Shown in pieces: positions 42,146 to 51,201 of a stretch of DNA of 64,000 nt (the first letter of the stretch is position 1; each line of letters starts with the position of its first letter). Below the pieces are notes generated by a model that saw nothing but the letters and a program-made list of their open reading frames with translations, was not told where the DNA came from and ran no database searches. Made by a program: the position numbers and the translations under genes. The DNA comes from Pseudomonadota bacterium (GTDB lineage: Bacteria; Pseudomonadota; Alphaproteobacteria; Rhizobiales; Xanthobacteraceae): positions 1-64,000 of the forward strand of contig JAGXAJ010000014.1 of assembly GCA_018971625.1 (NCBI GenBank), read 5' to 3'.

Positions 42146-42634
42146 TCAGTCGCGCGGTTGAAGATCGTTGTTGTCGTCAGCGCGATCCGTTCCGAGGCGT
42201 CCCAGTCGTGTCGGGATGGCGAGCTTGTCTTTCAATTCGCCGCAAGTCTCCCGAGCAGCAGCGACGAGCAGCGAGCAGTTTTCGATATGCTCGAAGACGC
42301 GCTTTGCTTCCTTGCGATAGCGAGCCGCGATTTCGTTCAATTCATTGGTGACGAGCAAGGTATCACGAGTCATCGCTTCGCAAGCCTTGACGCGCTCGAC
42401 CAGGTCGAGGCCCATGGATTCGATTTCTTTTGCGGTGGCTTCATATTCGCGGACTACCGCTTCGGCCGACAGTTTTCCGATTTCCGTGACACCTTCGCGG
42501 TGCTCCACATAGTCCGGCATGGTGGGATCCGTTTCTTTGGTCGGACGGGAGGGGCGATTGCTGGACCCACTCCTACCCGCCTGAATTGCACGCTCAATGA
42601 CCACAAGGGAATCGCTCGGTGTGGACTTTGTCAT
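42146..42634 (-). CDS. Coiled-coil hypothetical protein
   Basis: The 162-residue protein is mostly helical from residue ~39: EHREGVTEIGKLSAEAVVRE, YEATAKEIESMGLDLVERV, NELNEIAARYRKEAKRVFEH, a long coiled coil. The N-terminal ~38 residues are disordered, so a start at the internal Met (42520, MPDYVEHREG) is also possible. No known family could be named. It is the first gene of a two-gene unit with the winged-helix protein. Confidence 0.6.
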   Translation of the reverse strand: MTKSTPSDSLVVIERAIQAGRSGSSNRPSRPTKETDPTMPDYVEHREGVTEIGKLSAEAVVREYEATAKEIESMGLDLVERVKACEAMTRDTLLVTNELNEIAARYRKEAKRVFEHIENCSLLVAAARETCGELKDKLAIPTRLGRLGTDRADDNNDLQPRD

Positions 42635-42659
42635 GATGTTATCCGATCGTTTTGAAACT

Positions 42660-43128
42660 GACTAAAATGCCCTCTAAACCTCGGTCATCTCACGCGAACT
42701 TACAATCCAATTTGTCGGTTAAGCTTTTCAATTTAGATTAATTCTGGCGCTGCCGGTGAAGCGGGAACTTGCGTTGTTTGGGTGCTCGGCGCGCGGCTAT
42801 ATGAATTTCGTGTCCCACCTTGTCAGTTGCGGCGACCGCCCTTCATCAGCCGGTGCTTTCGGTTTAATGCAGCGAGCTCGGGAAGCCCGCATGGCCGATT
42901 TGGCTGCGCAGCACGGTAACGTTAATTGCCCCATTGGAGGGCAGCAGCTTTCCACAATGGCGATCGGGACGATCCCTTCGCCTCTCCCGGTAACCTTGCC
43001 GACTTACGTTAAGTTGGAAACGCGATTGCTCCGGCCCTGAGTTCCTGTTCCACCCGTCAACTAAATTCCGTGCTCTATCCGCGGAACGGACGCTGCCTTG
43101 ACCTTCAATCGCGTTTGACGAGAGCTCC
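42660..43128. other. Intergenic region, no gene supported
   Basis: This 469-base stretch between divergent units contains one plus-strand ORF (42756-43040) without initiation signal or familiar sequence. The left end is AT-rich (AATTTAGATTAATTCTGG at 42730) and probably promoter DNA for the coiled-coil gene. Confidence 0.4.
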
Positions 43129-44142
43129 ATGAATTTCAGCTCAACCACGCTCTTGCTGACCTTGTTGATGGCAATAGCTGGAGGCTCAGCATCGGCTCGT
43201 GGCATCGCAGTTGAAAATCTGGATGCCGGCTGCCATGCCCACCCGATGAGCGCCTCTCGTTCAGAGGGGCGTTGGACCTATCGGACGATTCGGGCAACGG
43301 GCCAAAAATGCTGGTTTCTTCGAACCGATCGCAGAACCACGCCGCGCGAACCGCGAAGCCTGATACTTGCCTTTGATGGGATAGGTAGCGATGGGATAGG
43401 AAGCGTGTTCACGCAATCGCGGGAGTCGGGTTGCCTGGTGGCACCCAATGCTCCATCGCCGCGCAATACTCGCTGGCGTTATCGTTTCGACAAGACGGGT
43501 CAAAGGTGCTGGCACCTGGCCAGTTCGTTCTCCAGGCCATCGCAAGCGATGCGAAAACGAACCAGCCTGCTGAACAAATCGAGCCAACCCAGGGACGAAC
43601 CCAAGAAGAACGATCTGAAACAATTGCGGTCTGTTGCAGATACGAACGACAGCTTGCTAGCCGCCCAAAGCGCCTTACCTCAAAATACCCCGAATGCGGG
43701 CCAAACTGGCCAAAGCGAAGGCACCTTGAATGAAGGTACCTTGAATCAAGCGTTTCCGGAGAGTTTCGAAGCGCGCTGGATGGCGTCGACACAGACCAGT
43801 CAGCCCGTCGCTCCATCGAAGGTCACACCGGCCATTCCGCGCGACGACATTCAATCGCGCGCCGGGGACAGCGTTCAATCACGCGCCTGGACCGAAACCT
43901 TCCTGACCGCGGACCCTCCATCAGTCAAGTCAGGGAAGATGCCTCGCTTTTTGCTGACGGTAGTCGGATCGGTTGCAATAGCGATGGGCTTATTCGCCCT
44001 CATCAATGGGGCGCTAAGGTCTCGAGTTCTGGCGTCGAAATCCTACACCGTCGGAAGTCCCGGTTCCGATCAATCGCTTCCGGACGCCAATTCGTCCATT
44101 GCTGACATCCTGGAACGGTTGAACAAAGAGGATCAAAGCTAG
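43129..44142 (+). CDS. Exported hypothetical protein with two W-x-YR...CW repeats
   Basis: The 337-residue protein has a signal peptide (LLLTLLMAIAGGSASARG), two copies of a short motif (GCHAHP...RWTYRTIRATGQKCWFLR near 34-65 and GCLVAP...RWRYRFDKTGQRCWHL near 104-133), a long Ser/Gln/Asn-rich disordered linker, and a C-terminal transmembrane segment (FLLTVVGSVAIAMGLFALI). The linker contains small internal duplications (SEGTLNEGTLNQ, IQSRAGDSVQSRAW). Codon use is less GC-rich than in neighbours. No function is known; the Cys/Trp motif may be a small secreted domain. Confidence 0.65.
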   Translation: MNFSSTTLLLTLLMAIAGGSASARGIAVENLDAGCHAHPMSASRSEGRWTYRTIRATGQKCWFLRTDRRTTPREPRSLILAFDGIGSDGIGSVFTQSRESGCLVAPNAPSPRNTRWRYRFDKTGQRCWHLASSFSRPSQAMRKRTSLLNKSSQPRDEPKKNDLKQLRSVADTNDSLLAAQSALPQNTPNAGQTGQSEGTLNEGTLNQAFPESFEARWMASTQTSQPVAPSKVTPAIPRDDIQSRAGDSVQSRAWTETFLTADPPSVKSGKMPRFLLTVVGSVAIAMGLFALINGALRSRVLASKSYTVGSPGSDQSLPDANSSIADILERLNKEDQS

Positions 44143-44295
44143 ATACGAGGCTCCCCGGCGAGGTCGTTGTCACGGCTCTGCATTGGCGCGTTTCGCACAC
44201 TCTCGAAGACGGCAATCGACGTCAGCTCGAATTCGATTGATTGCGAGCTAAAAGTAAAAATCACGGCGGCCGTCGCCGGGCCGCTCTCCGCGCAA

Positions 44296-44748
44296 TCAGG
44301 ACGCGAGGCTCGTGACCTGGCGTTCGTCGGCCGGCAGAACGATCTTCCTGAGTTTCAGGAAGACCCGCAGCGCGAAGCCGAGCCAGACCGGTTGGGTCTT
44401 GCGGCAGAACGCCAGCTTGCGGACGCGGTTCTCGACGTGCCATTTGGCGTGCGCGCCATCCTTGAAGAAGATGACGTCCCCCGCCGTGTACCGGGTCGGC
44501 GGCATGCCGTCGCTCTCGAGCACGATCGAGCCTTCGAGGATCAGCACGGTCTCGTCGAAATCGTAATACCAATTGAAGCGGCCTTCGCTGCATTCCCAGA
44601 CCATGGTCGATGCCAGCCCGTCCGCGCTCCTCGACAACACATGACATTGCGCGACCGGATTGCCCTCGATGATCCACGACGGCTCGATCGGGCGCGGCGT
44701 CAGATTAAGGTCGAGCTTGCTGGTCTCAATCAATGCGTGGGAGATCAT
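44296..44748 (-). CDS. Cupin-domain protein
   Basis: The 150-residue protein shows cupin motif 1 as FNWYYDFDETVLILEGSIVL and motif 2 as YTAGDVIFFKDGAHAKWHVE, i.e. a small beta barrel. The usual His pair of motif 1 is replaced (FNWYYDFDE), so metal binding is uncertain; it resembles the DUF861-type (EutQ-like) cupins. Small-molecule binding or isomerase role is possible; no neighbour hints at the substrate. Confidence 0.8.
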   Translation of the reverse strand: MISHALIETSKLDLNLTPRPIEPSWIIEGNPVAQCHVLSRSADGLASTMVWECSEGRFNWYYDFDETVLILEGSIVLESDGMPPTRYTAGDVIFFKDGAHAKWHVENRVRKLAFCRKTQPVWLGFALRVFLKLRKIVLPADERQVTSLAS

Positions 44749-45028
44749 CTGCGGAGCCTCATGGATAAGCTAAAAATTGACTTATTATTCAATGCGATAC
44801 CGTCGCACCAAGGTAGCCGCAATGGTTTAAGCTTTCCTTACGGCAGACGTATCAATCCGCGCGTAAACAGGTGGCAGATGGCGCCCCTGTCGTTGTAGCC
44901 GGCCGGCCATCGCCCCAATCCGCATCTCATGGCTATCAGCGGGTTAAATGAAATCCGGTTTGTCCGCGACCGGTTCGGCCGCACAAGCCGACGCTGCGCG
45001 AATGGCGATGCGGCAACAGGCCGACGCC

Positions 45029-46285
45029 TCAGGCCCACTCGCCCTTGCGGAATACCGGGACGCGGCGGCCGTCAGCATGGATGCCGTCGATATCGATCTG
45101 GTCCGAGCCGATCATCCAGTCGATATGGATCAGGCTCTTGTTGCCGCCCTGGGCAGCGATCTGCTCCGGCGTCAGCCTGGTGCCGTTGACGAAGCATTTC
45201 GAGTAGCACTGACCGAGCGCGATATGGCAGGCGGCATTCTCGTCGAACAGGGTGTTGAAGAATAACAGCCCGCTCTTCGAGATCGGCGAGGAATGCGGCA
45301 CCAGTGCCACTTCGCCGAGCCGACGCGCGCCTTCGTCGGTATCGAGCACCTTGTTGAGCACTTCCTCGCCTTTCGAGGCCTTGGCCTCGACGATGCGGCC
45401 GCCCTCGAACTTGACGGCGATATTGTCGATCAGCGAGCCCTGATAGGACAGTGGCTTGGAACTGACGACATGGCCTTCAACGCGCCGCGCATGCGGGGTG
45501 GTGAAAACTTCCTCGGTCGGGATATTGGCGTTGCAGGTGATGCCGTTCTTGGCGGTCGAGGCGCCGCCTTCCCATTCATGTCCATCGGCCAGGCCGATAG
45601 TGAGATCGGTGCCGGGGCCTGAATATTGCAGCGCGCTGAAGCGCTGGCCATTCAGCCAATCGGTCCGATTGCGCAGCGTGACGTTATGCTTTTTCCACGC
45701 CGCGACAGCGTCGTCATTGTCGACACGCGATGCCGCGAAGATGGCATCCGCCAGCCTTGCCACCGCGACATCCTCCTGATCGTCGGGAAAAACCCGCCTC
45801 GCCCATGATGGACTGGGATAGGCGATGATATTCCAGTTGACGTCGAAGGTGACGATCCGCTCCAGCGCCGGCTTGTAGGCAATCGAATTGGCCTTGCTGG
45901 CGCGCGCGACCTTCACCGGATCCTCGCTCGAGAGCAGCATCGGGTCGTCGCCGACAATGGCAAGCCTTGCGGTGTTGGCGGCAAAGGCTTTCGACATGCC
46001 GTCATAGAGCCAGCTTGCGGCGCGATCGAAGCTGCCGTCGTGGCCGAAGCGATAGCGCGACAACGTGACCGCCTCGTCGGAGAAGATCGGCGTCACCAGC
46101 CCCGCGCCGGCCTTGTAGGCATGTTCGGCGATCCGGCGCACCAGCGGCAGCGCCACCGTCGGCGCCGTCACCAGCAGATCCTGGCCCTCCTGCAATTGCA
46201 GGCCGACCTTCACCGCGACCTCGGCGAGCCGGTCGAGCTTGACGGGGTCGACCGGCGTCGAAATGTGGTGTTGGTGTGCGGTCAT
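45029..46285 (-). CDS. Aminopeptidase, M29 family
   Basis: The 418-residue enzyme begins LDRLAEVAVKVGLQLQEGQD, the typical opening of M29 (AmpS/thermophilic) aminopeptidases. Metal ligands are in NIPTEEVFTTPHARRVEGHV (Glu, Glu, His), LGEVALVPHSSPIS and HIALGQCYSKC, with the late HIDWMIGSDQIDIDG. These match the co-catalytic dinuclear site. It removes N-terminal residues from peptides in the cytoplasm. Length is normal. Confidence 0.92.
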   Translation of the reverse strand: MTAHQHHISTPVDPVKLDRLAEVAVKVGLQLQEGQDLLVTAPTVALPLVRRIAEHAYKAGAGLVTPIFSDEAVTLSRYRFGHDGSFDRAASWLYDGMSKAFAANTARLAIVGDDPMLLSSEDPVKVARASKANSIAYKPALERIVTFDVNWNIIAYPSPSWARRVFPDDQEDVAVARLADAIFAASRVDNDDAVAAWKKHNVTLRNRTDWLNGQRFSALQYSGPGTDLTIGLADGHEWEGGASTAKNGITCNANIPTEEVFTTPHARRVEGHVVSSKPLSYQGSLIDNIAVKFEGGRIVEAKASKGEEVLNKVLDTDEGARRLGEVALVPHSSPISKSGLLFFNTLFDENAACHIALGQCYSKCFVNGTRLTPEQIAAQGGNKSLIHIDWMIGSDQIDIDGIHADGRRVPVFRKGEWA

Positions 46286-46715
46286 GAGGAGTCCCTATAC
46301 GAAATCGAATGTGTTGCAGAGATAGGCGAGCCGACCGATCCGTTCAACGCCTTGAGGCCACCACCACGTCGTCTCCCGCTGTCCCGAGGTTGAGATCGCG
46401 CGGGCGAAGGCGGAAGGCGCGCTGCCGGCATGATCCCCACCGGAAGCCGCCGACGTAGCCCTTCGCGCCCGCCTGACATCCTCTCAGAAACAACCATCCC
46501 CTCAGAAACAACGCTACGCAGCTTCGAACCCGCGCCTCGATCTGGCGTTTCGATGGCGGCGGCAGGCCGCGATCGCCAGCAAGCAGGCGCAGCTTGAGGT
46601 GCAGCAAGCTGATTTCACGTATTCGAGCCGACGCAAAAGAGAAGATCATCCCTGCATGACGGCCGCGCCGCTCGGCAAGGACGGGCCAACGCCGCCGATC
46701 TGGTCGGGATTTCTC
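46286..46715. other. Intergenic region, no gene supported
   Basis: A 430-base stretch between two minus-strand genes. Short ORFs on both strands (46282-46497, 46344-46649) lack family similarity. A 12-base unit CTCAGAAACAAC occurs twice near 46483 and 46500. Confidence 0.4.
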
Positions 46716-47246
46716 TCAAGCTGCTGCGTGAGATGACACGCCGTGATCGCGCCACCATGCCTGCAGCGCGGTCTTTTCGGCCGGCAGGAAGGTCGCATCC
46801 GGCGCAAACGTCCGCCAGGCGTCGCGGTGCTTTTCTGAAACCATCGTCAATACCGGCTTGCCGGCCGCGATCGCCGCCTCGAATGCACCTGTTAGCCCCG
46901 ATCGCATCGCTTCGAGCTTGCCGAACTTGCTGAGAACGACGAGATCACCAGTCTGTATCTGAAGCATCAGACTGTCCGAGGCCGCGTTGACGCCGTCCGC
47001 ATCGAGATGACATGAAGTATCGCTCGGCGCTGTCTCCAGATAGATCGAAAACGGCTTTCCGGTCGCGATATCGCGCAGGTATCCGGCGCTGCAACTGCGA
47101 TCGGCGAGGTTATGGGCTTCCGCAATCACGCCGACGACCTTGACGCCCGCGGCCCGCCAGTCAGCTACCGCGGCGGCGAACAAGGTCTGGATGTGCTGGC
47201 TGTCTGCTCCGATCACGGCGGCAATGGGGGGTACGGCCGATACCAT
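46716..47246 (-). CDS. DUF2478 family protein
   Basis: The 176-residue protein starts MVSAVPPIAAVIGADSQHIQ, then VKVVGVIAEAHNLADRSCSA, LVVLSKFGKLEAMRSGLTGA and GKPVLTMVSEKHRDAW. These are the DUF2478 motifs, an NTPase-like fold often found with molybdate transport and molybdoenzyme genes. The first strand lacks a full Walker A lysine motif (IGADSQHIQT), so activity is uncertain. GAGGAGG precedes the ATG. No molybdate genes are nearby. Confidence 0.82.
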   Translation of the reverse strand: MVSAVPPIAAVIGADSQHIQTLFAAAVADWRAAGVKVVGVIAEAHNLADRSCSAGYLRDIATGKPFSIYLETAPSDTSCHLDADGVNAASDSLMLQIQTGDLVVLSKFGKLEAMRSGLTGAFEAAIAAGKPVLTMVSEKHRDAWRTFAPDATFLPAEKTALQAWWRDHGVSSHAAA

Positions 47247-47747
47247 CGCAATCCTCCTCCGGTAGTCGCCAACAGCTTTTCGTCAGATGACGGGAAGCGG
47301 CGGGTCCTGTCGCGCTTGGCCAGGTCAGCGGCGGCGTGGCTTCCAGCATATCATCATAACCGCCATTCCGGACACAGGTTTCCGATCCCATTTGCGCGAG
47401 CCAACGCACCGATATATTAGAACGCATCGCTATATTACTATGTATATATCGTACATCGGTCGGCATGGCGGGCGCAACCGCACACGCACGCCGTCAGTCG
47501 ATCTCCTGCACCAGCCGTCCGTCGGAATCATGGCAAAAGCCGGATAGGACTCAGGCAACGCCGAATGTCCGATACCGCCGCGCATGCTTACGCACTTTTG
47601 CAGAACCGGTATCCGTCCGTAACGAAAGCCCGATCCGTCAGGTCGCCACCGCAAATCGCATGCGCATCGCAACCCGCGGCTTCCCGCGGAACGCTCGCGC
47701 GGTCGAGGGCCACTGAATACAAAACCGCATGGTGACTTCGAGCCCAA
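47247..47747. other. Intergenic region, no gene supported
   Basis: About 500 bases between two minus-strand genes. The centre (47400-47460) is AT-rich (CGATATATTAG, CTATATTACTATGTATATAT), which suggests a promoter. ORFs on either strand have no familiar sequence. Confidence 0.4.
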
Positions 47748-47795
47748 GACGGACCTTATCAGCGACGGACCTTATCAGCGACGGACCTTATCAGC
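47748..47795. repeat. Three tandem copies of a 16-bp unit
   Basis: GACGGACCTTATCAGC occurs three times in a row without change. The third copy covers the stop codon of the GST gene (TCA at 47791-47793 on the plus strand). Because the unit is not a multiple of three and lies at the gene end, changes in copy number would only affect the 3' flank. Confidence 0.9.
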
Positions 47796-48444
47796 CGGTC
47801 GGTGGCTTGCCGGTGTTGACCGCCAATTGAGCGGCGAAAGCCCGTCTGTAGGCAGGCCGCGCTTCACCGCGGGCGAGATAGGCTGCAAGGTTTGGGTATT
47901 GGTCCAGAATACCCAATGATTTCAGTCTGAGCAGCACCGACACCATCATCAGATCGCCCGCACTGAACGCTCCATCGAGCCAGTCGGCATCGCCCAGATA
48001 GACTGAAAGTTGCTTCAGCCGGTTGCGAACGCGATCCTCGACCAGGGGCAAGCGCTCGTCGTGCCAGGGCTTGTCACTCTCCAGAAGCCTAGCGGTTCCA
48101 AGTTCAAGGATCGGCGGCTCCATTGTGTTGACCGCGGCAAACATCCAGCTGATCGCGCGCGCCCGGGCGTTGGCATCAACGGGCAGGAGGCCCGCATGGC
48201 GCCGGGCGATATGCAAGACGATCGCCCCTGTCTCGAACAAAGCGAGATCGCCTTCCTCATACGTCGGAATCTGGCCGAAGGGATGAAGAGCCAGATGCGT
48301 GGGTTCCTTCATCGCATGAAACGAAACAAGGCGAACCTCGTAGGGTTGGCCCACTTCCTCGAACGCCCAACGAACGCGCGTATCACGCGCCAGCCCCCTG
48401 CCGCCGTCGGGAGACCGTTCAAAGGCGGTAATGGTGATGGTCAT
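47791..48444 (-). CDS. Glutathione S-transferase family protein
   Basis: The 217-residue protein starts MTITITAFERSPDGGRGLAR, then VRWAFEEVGQPYEVRLVSFH and HPFGQIPTYEEGDLALFETG with the cis-Pro and Glu-(Ser/Thr) glutathione contacts. The C-terminal helical part has ADWLDGAFSAGDLMMVSVLL, the GST capping box. GAAGAG precedes the chosen ATG; an upstream start at 48507 would add a basic tail unlike GSTs. Cytosolic conjugation or reduction with GSH; substrate unknown. Confidence 0.88.
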   Translation of the reverse strand: MTITITAFERSPDGGRGLARDTRVRWAFEEVGQPYEVRLVSFHAMKEPTHLALHPFGQIPTYEEGDLALFETGAIVLHIARRHAGLLPVDANARARAISWMFAAVNTMEPPILELGTARLLESDKPWHDERLPLVEDRVRNRLKQLSVYLGDADWLDGAFSAGDLMMVSVLLRLKSLGILDQYPNLAAYLARGEARPAYRRAFAAQLAVNTGKPPTG

Positions 48445-48773
48445 CGTGAAGCTCTTCGCAAGGCTAAAGACCCGGCGTATCTCAATGCGCGATCGCTGCG
48501 CTCGCATTCTTCAGCGCTATCTGCACCGCAGACAACAATTATCTTTTGGCTCGGTCAATGAGTCCCGACCCCGCATGTAGACGGGACGCGGAGCGCGTCC
48601 CTGTGGGCCGCCATGTAATTGTAACACCAGCCGATTTGCGATAGACACGGACGCTTCCTTTCGAAGGAGCCATTCTTGCAAGGCCTGCCCCGCTCCGTTC
48701 CTTCGAGTGACGGAAATTGAGTCCTGGCCAGGACGTTCAGGAACGTTCGGCATCGATCCGCGGATGAGAAAGT
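48445..48773. other. Divergent intergenic region
   Basis: This 329-base gap lies between the GST (minus) and a ketopantoate-reductase-like gene (plus). No gene is supported. AGGAGCC and other purine tracts occur but no clear operator palindrome was seen. Confidence 0.4.
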
Positions 48774-49838
48774 ATGGCGCGCAATGTCCTGATCCTTGGA
48801 GCCTCATATGGCTCCTTGCTGGCGACAAAGCTTTTGATGGCAGGTCACAACGTGACGCTGGTTTGCCGCGAGAAGACGGCGGAACTCATCAATCGCGACG
48901 GAACCGAAGTTCGCATCAAGCTGCGCGATGAGGCGGAGCACCGTGCGATCTTCTCGCGCGATCTGCCCGGCAGGCTGGACGCGACCACGCCCGCCGAGGT
49001 CGACGTGTCGCGGTACGATCTGGTCGGTCTTGCGATGCAGGAGCCGCAATACACCAACCACACGATCCGGGTTTTGATGATCAAGATCGCCGAGGCAAAG
49101 CTGCCCTGTCTGTCAATCATGAACATGCCGCCGTTGCCTTATCTCAAGCGAATCCCGGCGCTGGCGGAAATGGACCTGGAAGAGGCTTATACCGACGCCG
49201 AGATATGGCAACGTTTCGAGCCTGGCTTAGTGTCACTCTGCTCGCCCGATCCGCAAGCCCTTCGCCCGCCGGAAGAAGCGGCGAACGTCCTTCATGTCGG
49301 TTTGCCGACAAACTTCAAGGCCGCGATCTTCGCTGACGAGGCGCATAACCGGCTGCTTCGGGAGCTGGAAGCCGATATCGACGCGGTGACGCTGAGCGGC
49401 ATCGATGTTCCGGTAAAACTCAAGGTATTCGATTCGCTGTTCGTCCCGCTGGCCAAATGGTCGATGCTGCTGACCGGGAATTATCGCTGCATCACGTTGC
49501 AGGAACCGAAGCCGATCCGCGATGCGGTGCACGACGACCTGAAACTCTCGCAATCGATCTACGACCATGTCGACGCCGTCGCCCGCCGTCTGGGGGCAGA
49601 CCCGAAAGATCAGGTGCCGTTCGCGAAATACGCCAAGGCGGCGGAAAGCCTTCTCAAGCCGTCATCGGCCGCGCGGGCGGTGGCCAACGGAGCGCCCTTC
49701 ATCGAGCGGGTCGACCTGCTGGTGAAATTGATTTCATCCCAGATCGGCATGCCCAACGCCGAGATCGACCGCACGGTCCAGGTCGTCGATCGAAAACTGA
49801 ACGAGAGGATCGTGGTGGGCGAAACCGGCGCACCGTGA
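48774..49838 (+). CDS. Ketopantoate-reductase-like (ApbA/PanE N-domain) protein
   Basis: The 354-residue protein opens with a Rossmann motif (NVLILGASYGSLLATKLLMAGHNVTLVCRE) like ApbA/PanE ketopantoate reductases and opine-type dehydrogenases. The first glycine pattern is G-A-S-Y-G rather than G-x-G-x-x-G. C-terminal helices (KLKVFDSLFVPLAKWSMLLT, VHDDLKLSQSIYDHVDAVAR) fit the 6PGDH-like fold. True PanE is ~300 residues with a conserved Lys/Glu pair I cannot place here, so a different hydroxyacid or opine substrate is likely. Confidence 0.7.
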   Translation: MARNVLILGASYGSLLATKLLMAGHNVTLVCREKTAELINRDGTEVRIKLRDEAEHRAIFSRDLPGRLDATTPAEVDVSRYDLVGLAMQEPQYTNHTIRVLMIKIAEAKLPCLSIMNMPPLPYLKRIPALAEMDLEEAYTDAEIWQRFEPGLVSLCSPDPQALRPPEEAANVLHVGLPTNFKAAIFADEAHNRLLRELEADIDAVTLSGIDVPVKLKVFDSLFVPLAKWSMLLTGNYRCITLQEPKPIRDAVHDDLKLSQSIYDHVDAVARRLGADPKDQVPFAKYAKAAESLLKPSSAARAVANGAPFIERVDLLVKLISSQIGMPNAEIDRTVQVVDRKLNERIVVGETGAP

Positions 49839-49927
49839 CGCGTCCGCATCGTCATTCGGGAACGGTGGGCCAAGGTTGATGCGCTCAATCCGACGGCGGT
49901 CGTTCCAAGGTTGAGCTGCATCTTCGC

Positions 49928-50482
49928 TCAAGCCAAAATCGAACATCCATCGTCGTCGCAGCCTGTCGCTTCGCGCTTGTCTTCCGGCGTCTGGAGTTCA
50001 CCCGGTCGTTCAGCCAGCAGCAAGCCGAGTCTGAAGCCCAGGGCGACGTCTTCCTCCTGTCCGAAGCCGTGATGGCGGATGAAGCCTTGCCGGTCGATGA
50101 GAACCGTTGACGGTGTGCCGCGCAGTCCGTAGGCCGCCATCGTCTTCGGGATCGGTCCCGACTCGCTCGCCATGTCGACGCCGACCGGAAAAGTGATGCG
50201 GTATTCGTGAATGAAGGCTTCGAGCGACACCGGTGTCATTGCCTCGTGATGCTCGAAGACGGTGTGCAGACCGACAACGGCAAGATCCGTGTTGCGCAGC
50301 ATGCCGTGGATCTTTTGAGCCTGGGGAATCGCGTGCACCACGCAGCCAGGACAAAGCATCTGGAAGGTGTGCAACAATACGGGACGACCACGCAAGGCGC
50401 CAAGCGTCAAGGGCTCATTCGTATTGAACCAACGCGAGACCTCGAGTTCCGGCGCGAGAACGTATTTTGACTTTTGCTCCAT
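49928..50482 (-). CDS. Redoxin/TlpA-like thiol protein
   Basis: The 184-residue protein has an AhpC/TSA-redoxin thioredoxin fold: WFNTNEPLTLGALRGRPVLL, HTFQMLCPGCVVHAIPQAQK with a CPGC redox site, and GLRGTPSTVLIDRQGFIRHH with the cis-Pro. A C-terminal extra CDDDGCSILA could be a second thiol or metal site. There is no signal peptide from the chosen start, so it is probably cytoplasmic. It lies downstream of two exported proteins under MarR control on the same strand, 256 bases away. Confidence 0.82.
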   Translation of the reverse strand: MEQKSKYVLAPELEVSRWFNTNEPLTLGALRGRPVLLHTFQMLCPGCVVHAIPQAQKIHGMLRNTDLAVVGLHTVFEHHEAMTPVSLEAFIHEYRITFPVGVDMASESGPIPKTMAAYGLRGTPSTVLIDRQGFIRHHGFGQEEDVALGFRLGLLLAERPGELQTPEDKREATGCDDDGCSILA

Positions 50483-50738
50483 AGACAATTCTCCAACGGC
50501 GAAGTTCAGTCGCCGAAAAACCTGGGCGGTGCACGGCACCACTCATCGCCGCCGCGACGCTTTCGACAGGAAGTTGCGCGACGTTGAGCTTGTCGTCAAC
50601 AGGCCCGCGTTCGATCATGCAGGCGCCTCGACCTGTACACCGCGCCGCGATTCGGTATTGGCTCGTTCAACAATGCCGGTTGCTGGAGAGTTCCGGCATC
50701 GCTGATACTGGTGGTCATTTGATCATTTGGTCTTCGCA

Positions 50739-51164
50739 TCATTTGACGGTAATCGTCAGGGGATCGCTGACGATCGGCGGATCGAAAACGGCGTGATTGG
50801 CCGTTCCCAACACGATTTGCAGGACATGACGCCCGGGCGACAGCGGAACCGAGGCTTCGGTTTGTCCGCCGCCAAAATGAATATTGTGCTCGTTCGACGG
50901 GATGACTTCGCCGGCGGCTGGGGCCTTGGTATCGATCAACAAATGGAAATGCCCGGTGTGGGGCCTGTCGACCCCTGCAGGAGCGATTCCCATGCCCTTG
51001 AGCCCCATGCGTATGGTGACGGGCGAGGAAAGCACATCGCCGGCGGCCGGGGAAATGAAGTAAACCTGAGGCTTTTCTTCTCCGGCAAATGCAGGCGCTG
51101 CCGCGATCGACGCTAGCACCAACGCGATGCGGGCCGCCCAATGAAGTTTCGGAACCATCGTCAT
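50739..51164 (-). CDS. Exported DUF4399 protein
   Basis: The 141-residue protein has a signal peptide (AARIALVLASIAAAPAFAGE) and the DUF4399 core: VYFISPAAGDVLSSPVTIRM, GLKGMGIAPAG, TGHFHLLIDT and LSPGRHVLQIVLGTANHAVF. A periplasmic beta-sandwich of unknown role; the conserved HFH in the core suggests metal binding. AGGAGG lies 10 bases before the ATG. It follows the next gene upstream by 37 bases, so the two form an operon. Confidence 0.85.
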   Translation of the reverse strand: MTMVPKLHWAARIALVLASIAAAPAFAGEEKPQVYFISPAAGDVLSSPVTIRMGLKGMGIAPAGVDRPHTGHFHLLIDTKAPAAGEVIPSNEHNIHFGGGQTEASVPLSPGRHVLQIVLGTANHAVFDPPIVSDPLTITVK

Positions 51165-51201
51165 TTTGTCGAGACCTCCTGTTGAAGGTTGAGCGAGTTG
51201 T

